Positions 7,405-10,739 of a DNA stretch of 10,739 nucleotides are shown in pieces. The stretch comes from Acanthamoeba lenticulata (lineage: Eukaryota > Discosea > Longamoebia > Acanthamoebidae). The position numbers and the translations under genes were made by a program. Positions within the stretch are counted from its first letter, which is position 1; each line of letters opens with the position of its first letter. The notes under the pieces are model-generated. The model did not search any database. It had not been told where the DNA came from and worked only from the letters and a program-made list of their open reading frames with translations. The stretch is from assembly GCA_002179805.1 (NCBI GenBank), contig NAVB01003031.1:1-10739 (forward strand), read 5' to 3'.

Positions 7405-7440
7405 TTTTTAATATTAAAAATTATCGTGTGGGGTCACACG
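7405..7440 (-). terminator. AT palindrome and hairpin after the secreted-protein gene
   Basis: Read on the minus strand, about 104 nt after the stop comes a 6-bp stem, CGTGTG/CACACG, with a 4-nt loop (7440..7425), then a perfect 16-bp palindrome of T5AATATTA5 form (7420..7405). No AATAAA was found downstream of this gene, so the AT-rich island is the best candidate for its transcript 3' end. A hairpin-plus-U-tract terminator is a bacterial idea and is not assumed here. Confidence 0.35.
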
Positions 7441-7543
7441 AAACATGAGTGTATGATACGAAAGGAAGATTCTAAAAGGAGAACAAGCTGATCCGCATCG
7501 TCTCCGGGAGTGTGGTGGCAAGTGGAAGCTCTTCTTCTTCTCT

Positions 7544-8293
7544 TTAGAAGAGGAAAGAGAGGAAGGACGAGAGGACGGAGGCCGACGAGGGCTGGCTGAC
7601 AGCCTCGACGTTGAAGAGGAAGGCATACTGGGTGTTGGCGCTCGCGTTACGAGCAACCTGGAGGTTGAGGTTGGAATCAACCCACGAGGGGGCGAACGTA
7701 GCGCCGGACGGGGCCAGGTAGGTGAGCGTGGCGCCATCGTAGAGCTCAACGGTCGAGCCGGAGGTGCCCTTCTTGCCGGGGGTGGCGATGGAGCTGGAGA
7801 AGGTCAGGGTGTTGTCGGTGCTGTTGACCGGCCAGGTGAGGTCGACGGTGATGTAAGCCGAGCCCGAGCCGACAGTGTAGTCCTTGCCGAACAGGGTGAC
7901 CCTGGTGTCGTTGGAGAAAATGTAGACGTTGGTGGTGAAGGAGGACGGGTAGGTCTCGTTGCTGATGGTGCCAATGACGTTGTTGGTGTTGCCAGCAAGG
8001 GTCACCTGGCCGGTGGAGCCGCTAATGCCGCCAGTGCTGCTCGAGGGGTTGAAGGAAGCCTGGTTGAAGGAGTTGAGCGAGCGGACCGGGCCGGCGCCAG
8101 GGACAATCTCCTGGATGCTGGTGAGCTGGTAGGTGAAGGTCTTGCGGTTGTCATCGAGGACGATGAAGCGGATGGCGCCGTCGCTCGAGGCGGTCACGTT
8201 GAGCCTGGAGGTCCACCGGGCGGATTCGGTCTGGGCCAGGGCCACCGAGGCGAGCGCGAGAAGGCCGAAGAGGGCAATAAGCAGCTTGTTCAT
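7544..8293 (-). CDS. Secreted cysteine-free protein of unknown function
   Basis: Single open frame, 249 residues, no intron. MNKLL with a hydrophobic core to ALA (residue 20) is a clear signal peptide. The mature part is rich in Ser, Thr, Asn and Val, looks beta-stranded (runs such as NLQVARN and TVELYDGATL), contains no cysteine, and has five N-glycosylation sequons (N32, N112, N128, N157, N216). The last residues (SVLSSFLSFLF) are hydrophobic and follow a Ser-rich stretch, which could be a short GPI-attachment signal. I do not recognise the family. An in-frame ATG 45 nt upstream (8338) is unlikely: it precedes the signal peptide and lies too close to the TATA box at 8351-8356. Surface-coat or extracellular-matrix protein is a guess. 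Confidence 0.85.
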   Translation of the reverse strand: MNKLLIALFGLLALASVALAQTESARWTSRLNVTASSDGAIRFIVLDDNRKTFTYQLTSIQEIVPGAGPVRSLNSFNQASFNPSSSTGGISGSTGQVTLAGNTNNVIGTISNETYPSSFTTNVYIFSNDTRVTLFGKDYTVGSGSAYITVDLTWPVNSTDNTLTFSSSIATPGKKGTSGSTVELYDGATLTYLAPSGATFAPSWVDSNLNLQVARNASANTQYAFLFNVEAVSQPSSASVLSSFLSFLF

Positions 8294-8350
8294 TGTAGAT
8301 GACTGAGTCTTGTGTGTTGGTTGATGAAGATACAGCACTTGCTCCTGGTC

Positions 8351-8356
8351 TTTATA
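8351..8356 (-). promoter_or_regulatory. TATA box (TATAAA) of the secreted-protein gene
   Basis: On the minus strand GATATAAAG lies 58 nt upstream of the ATG at 8293. Initiation 25-30 nt downstream would give a 5' UTR of roughly 30 nt and supports 8293 as the start codon. Confidence 0.65.
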
Positions 8357-8386
8357 TCTGAGGTTTCGGAGTGTACCAGAAGGGTG

Positions 8387-8415
8387 ATTGGTCTGAGTGG
8401 GCCTTGATTGATTGG
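8387..8415 (-). promoter_or_regulatory. Two CCAAT motifs upstream of the TATA box
   Basis: ATTGG occurs at 8387-8391 and 8411-8415 on the plus strand, giving two CCAAT motifs 24 bp apart on the minus strand, about 30 and 55 bp upstream of the TATA box. Position and orientation suit a strong Pol II promoter. Confidence 0.4.
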
Positions 8416-8524
8416 GCAGCAGCTAGGCAGCCGTGTGCAGTGGTCTATTCATTAGAAATCTCATCGGCACAACAACTCCGAACTTTCTTACATGATGGTC
8501 CGTCATTTCCAATGAAATTACAAT

Positions 8525-8533
8525 TATATAAAA
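8525..8533 (+). promoter_or_regulatory. Orphan TATA-like motif TATATAAAA
   Basis: The best plus-strand TATA match between the divergent genes, but 328 nt from the DUF2383 ATG. It could drive a long 5' UTR, possibly spliced (a GTATGT donor-like site follows at 8575), or a separate transcript. It may also be a chance A/T run. Confidence 0.35.
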
Positions 8534-8860
8534 TGTCGACATCTTACCGGGACATGTCCGACAAGGTATGTCTCAACATTCCCTTCTGTGGTATCAACGC
8601 ATGCCCAAGAGGCCATAACGTTAGGGCGCTTGACGAGCGAGGCGTGGTTGATCAGGGACGGGCGAGGACCGGTGGAAAAGCGGAGCGGTTGGGGCAGGAA
8701 ACCAGACCAGTGATCGCTCCTGTACGCTACACCGGTGCGTACACATGACCTGGCGCTGCCCTTTAAAACCGTACCGGCCGAGCCACAAAAAACCAACATA
8801 AACATCAACTCAACAACCGCCTAGCCACCAAACCGCTCCTTCTTTCTCACAACCAGAACC

Positions 8861-9587
8861 ATGCAGCGCCGCGTCTTTACCCGCACCATCTCGCTTGTCC
8901 GCCCGCAGCAGGCCACGATCGCCCTTAGTGCCCGCTTCTTGAACACCACCAGCAGCTCCCCGGTCGGCACGCTTAACACGCTCATCGAGACCGCCAAGGA
9001 CAGCAAAGAGGGTGCGTTCGTGAGATGAAGTCGGTGTTCGTCCGCCAGAGGCCTAACTACATGCCGCTACAGGATTCAAGACTGCCGCAGATCACGTAAA
9101 GGACGCCAACATCAAGAAGACCTTCCAGGAGTACGCCCAGCAACGGGAGAAGTTCAGCCAGGACCTGCAGCAACACGTCCAAAAGTGCGTACCAGCCCAA
9201 CTCTTGGCCCAATCACGGCAGGCTCTCACGCTGCCGCGAGCAGGCTTGGGGGTGCCCCTGAGACCTCTGGGTCGACCTTGGGCATGATGCACCGAGACTG
9301 GGTCAGCCTCAAGTCGGCCCTCACTGTGAGCGACAAGGTTCGTCTTGTTTTGCTCGTCCGCCCGCTTTCGCTGGCGCTTGTGTTGTTCCGCCTCCTCAAC
9401 GTGTCTGTATCATCTCCAGGCCATCGTGTCCGAGGTTGTCAATGGCGAGACGGTGGCGGAGAAGTACTTTGCCGACGCCGCCAATGATGCCTCGCTGTCG
9501 CAGGATGCCAAGAGCATGGTGCAGCAGCAGCACTCCAAGGTCCAAGAGTCGCTCAACTACGCCAAGGACCTCTACAACAAGCTGTAG
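8861..9587 (+). CDS. DUF2383 / PA2169-family four-helix protein, mitochondrial
   Basis: Exons 8861-9011, 9073-9184, 9244-9337, 9420-9587; 525 nt, 174 residues. Residues 1-~33 (MQRRVFTRTISLVR..., rich in Arg, Ser and Thr, no acidic residue) form a typical mitochondrial presequence. The rest follows the DUF2383/PA2169 pattern known mainly from bacteria: TLNTLIETAKDSKEGF, FQEYAQQREKF, LGGAPETSGS, HRDWVSLKSALT, then an amphipathic second half ending NYAKDLYNKL. The family is predicted to be a ferritin-like four-helix bundle; its biochemical role is not established. Each splice junction restores the family motif exactly, in particular the join at 9184/9244 that makes QKLGGAP. The gene is close upstream of the acyl-CoA thioesterase on the same strand (205 nt gap). 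The start is the only ATG before the presequence. Confidence 0.88.
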
Positions 9588-9792
9588 AGGCGACGTGTCC
9601 CCAAAAAGGCAAGAAAAAAGCAAAATACAAAAACGTTTTGAAAACAAAAACGAAACTCAACCGGAGGAAGGAGAGTTTCAGATAGGCGGAACGTCGGCTC
9701 GTCCCCTGAGCCCCTTGACTTGAAATGCCCGTACAACAACGCAGTCAATCTTTCAAGCTCGACTTCTTGTTGTTCCACTCAACCCAGCCAAT
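9588..9792. other. Intergenic spacer, DUF2383 to thioesterase gene
   Basis: Contains an A-rich 3' UTR segment (9602-9660) with the palindrome AAAACGTTTT at 9630-9639, then the short upstream region of the thioesterase gene. No AATAAA and no TATA box were found. Confidence 0.4.
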
Positions 9793-10690
9793 ATGAGGCG
9801 CATTAGCACTGGCTTGACACCACGCCTGCTGTGCTCCTCCTCTGCACTGACCTCGACCGCACGACCTCTGCTGGGTATGAACGTTCGGGCCACTTCACCC
9901 ACCTTTCGTTTACGTTCTAATCTTGGCCCTCCACGTCATGTCTCGTCGAACGCAGGCCCGCTGACCAGTGCCCGGCGGAGCGCCAGCACCGGCGGGCCAG
10001 GGCCGGCCAAGCGACCCAAGGACTCGCTGGTGGAGCGCGTCCTCCGCTTCAGCTCGGACCCGAGCCTCCAGGAGGCGTTTGTCAACAGCTCCGGCAAGAT
10101 CCGCCTCGGCCTCGTCCTCGAGGAACTCGACACGCTGGCTGGTAACACCGCAAGCGCCTCTTCTTGTGTCTGTCTCCATGCTCACGGCTGGGCTTTTGCC
10201 TTGGTTGTTGGCAGCGCGCGTGGGCTATGCACATGCGCTGGGCACGCCGCGGGTGGCGCAGCTTGAGCAACGCCGCCGGGAGGGCCTCGAGGTGCCCACC
10301 ATCGTCACGGCCTCCTGCGACCGCATCATGTTGCTCAACCCCATCAACATCGAGCGCGATCTCCGGTTCCGGGGTCCGTCGTGGGTCCTCCTGGTCTCCG
10401 GCCTCGCCACCGGCCAGCTTGTGCCGTTTGCTCACATTTGGCGCCGCAGGGATGACGACGTGGGTCGGCAAGTCGTCCTGCGAAGTGCGCGTCGAGGTGT
10501 CGTCCGTCGCCGTCGGCCAAGGCGCGGAGGGCGGCCAGCAGGAAGAGGTGGTTCCGCACCTGGTGGCCTACTTTGTGATGGTGGCGCGTCGGCCCGGTGT
10601 CAACGAGGCCTTTCCGCTGCCGCCGCTTGCCCCGGTGTCACCCCTGGAGCAGCAGCACTACGAGCAGGGCGCGTCCAACGCAGCTCGCAG
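9793..10690 (+). CDS. ACOT9-type mitochondrial acyl-CoA thioesterase, 3' end outside window
   Basis: Exons 9793-9874, 9956-10141, 10215-10373, 10450-10690 and at least one more beyond the edge; 222 complete residues visible. The enzyme hydrolyses acyl-CoA to free fatty acid and CoA in mitochondria. Residues 1-~45 are an Arg/Ser/Thr-rich presequence. The first hot-dog domain (~49-212) carries ACOT9-type blocks: KDSLVERVL, RLGLVLEELDTLA, VGYAHALG, PTIVTASCDRI, DLRFRG, TWVGKSSCEVRVEV and YFVMVAR. The family normally has a second hot-dog domain; here a GTTCGG donor at 10691 follows SNAARR, at the usual inter-domain point, so that half lies outside. Reading on without splicing gives a stop at 10713-10715, which would leave half an enzyme. 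The first intron (9875-9955, 81 nt) is in frame and stop-free, so its removal is likely but not certain. Confidence 0.88.
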
Positions 10691-10739
10691 GTTCGGCTCT
10701 CCATTTCCTACTTGAGTATTAATTTATTTTAATATTTTA

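Larger units (their letters stand above)
6834..7543. other. Gene-free region with LOV promoter and inverted repeats
   Basis: The 710 nt between two minus-strand genes hold the LOV 5' region (12-bp direct repeat, possible 5' UTR intron) and, further right, short inverted repeats at 7028-7046, 7059-7074, 7271-7283, 7325-7338, 7405-7420 and 7425-7440. Open frames of 90-100 codons on the plus strand (7042-7351) have no recognisable domain. No tRNA, 5S rRNA or spliceosomal RNA signature was found. Confidence 0.5.
8294..8860. promoter_or_regulatory. Divergent intergenic region, secreted protein / DUF2383 gene
   Basis: This 567-nt region carries the minus-strand TATA and CCAAT motifs near the left gene and, for the right gene, a weak TTTAAAA at 8762-8768 about 95 nt upstream of its ATG. 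In the middle lie TATATAAAA at 8525-8533 and the 10-bp palindrome GGACATGTCC at 8550-8559. An open frame spans 8371-8748 on the plus strand but shows no domain and crosses the central TATA motif, so it is not called. Confidence 0.5.

Noticed and set aside
7425..7440. Bacterial-style rho-independent terminator
   Set aside because: The stem plus AT run looks similar, but the window is clearly nuclear eukaryotic DNA, where this mechanism does not serve Pol II genes.
8371..8748. 125-codon open frame between the divergent genes
   Set aside because: It spans a TATA-like motif and promoter sequence and its translation shows no domain.
1..10739. CRISPR arrays, insertion sequences, retroelement or viral genes
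   Set aside because: No spaced repeat array, transposase, reverse transcriptase or capsid-like protein was seen on either strand.

Overview
The window is nuclear DNA from a GC-rich, intron-dense unicellular eukaryote, most likely an amoebozoan of the Acanthamoeba type. The grounds are short introns (about 57-127 nt), a cellulose-binding CBM49 domain on a secreted enzyme, mitochondrial presequences and eukaryote-only domain combinations. The species call is inference from gene content and style; no database was searched. Exon structures were built by hand from GT...AG sites, reading frame and family conservation.

Layout, left to right: (1) minus strand, 1-1489, 5' part of a secreted CBM49-carboxylesterase that runs off the left edge; (2) plus, 2004-2832, a calmodulin-like protein with four EF hands in six exons; (3) plus, 3139-4738, a probably mitochondrial pentatricopeptide repeat (PPR) protein; (4) minus, 4893-6833, a nine-exon protein with a complete flavin-binding LOV domain, a SAM domain, a PB1-like domain and a C-terminal PAS-like domain; (5) minus, 7544-8293, an intronless, cysteine-free secreted protein of unknown function; (6) plus, 8861-9587, a DUF2383/PA2169-family protein with a mitochondrial presequence; (7) plus, 9793 to the right edge, the 5' part of an ACOT9-type mitochondrial acyl-CoA thioesterase. 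Genes 1/2 and 5/6 are divergent and probably share promoter regions; 3/4 converge with 154 nt between their stop codons.

The most notable content is gene 4. Its LOV domain keeps the photoactive cysteine in GRNCRFLQ and the three flavin-contacting Asn/Asn/Gln residues, so it should be a working blue-light sensor. It starts with a consensus N-myristoylation signal and carries two domains (SAM and PB1-like) whose families often self-assemble, which suggests a membrane-tethered, light-controlled scaffold. No enzymatic output domain is seen. Three of the seven genes (PPR, DUF2383, ACOT9-type) look mitochondrial and two are secreted. The genes do not form one pathway; they are ordinary eukaryotic neighbours with some shared promoter space.

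Two structural patterns stand out. Splice donors across the window mostly read GTNCG rather than GTRAG. The introns of the EF-hand gene lie at near-equivalent places in its two halves, a trace of an internal duplication.
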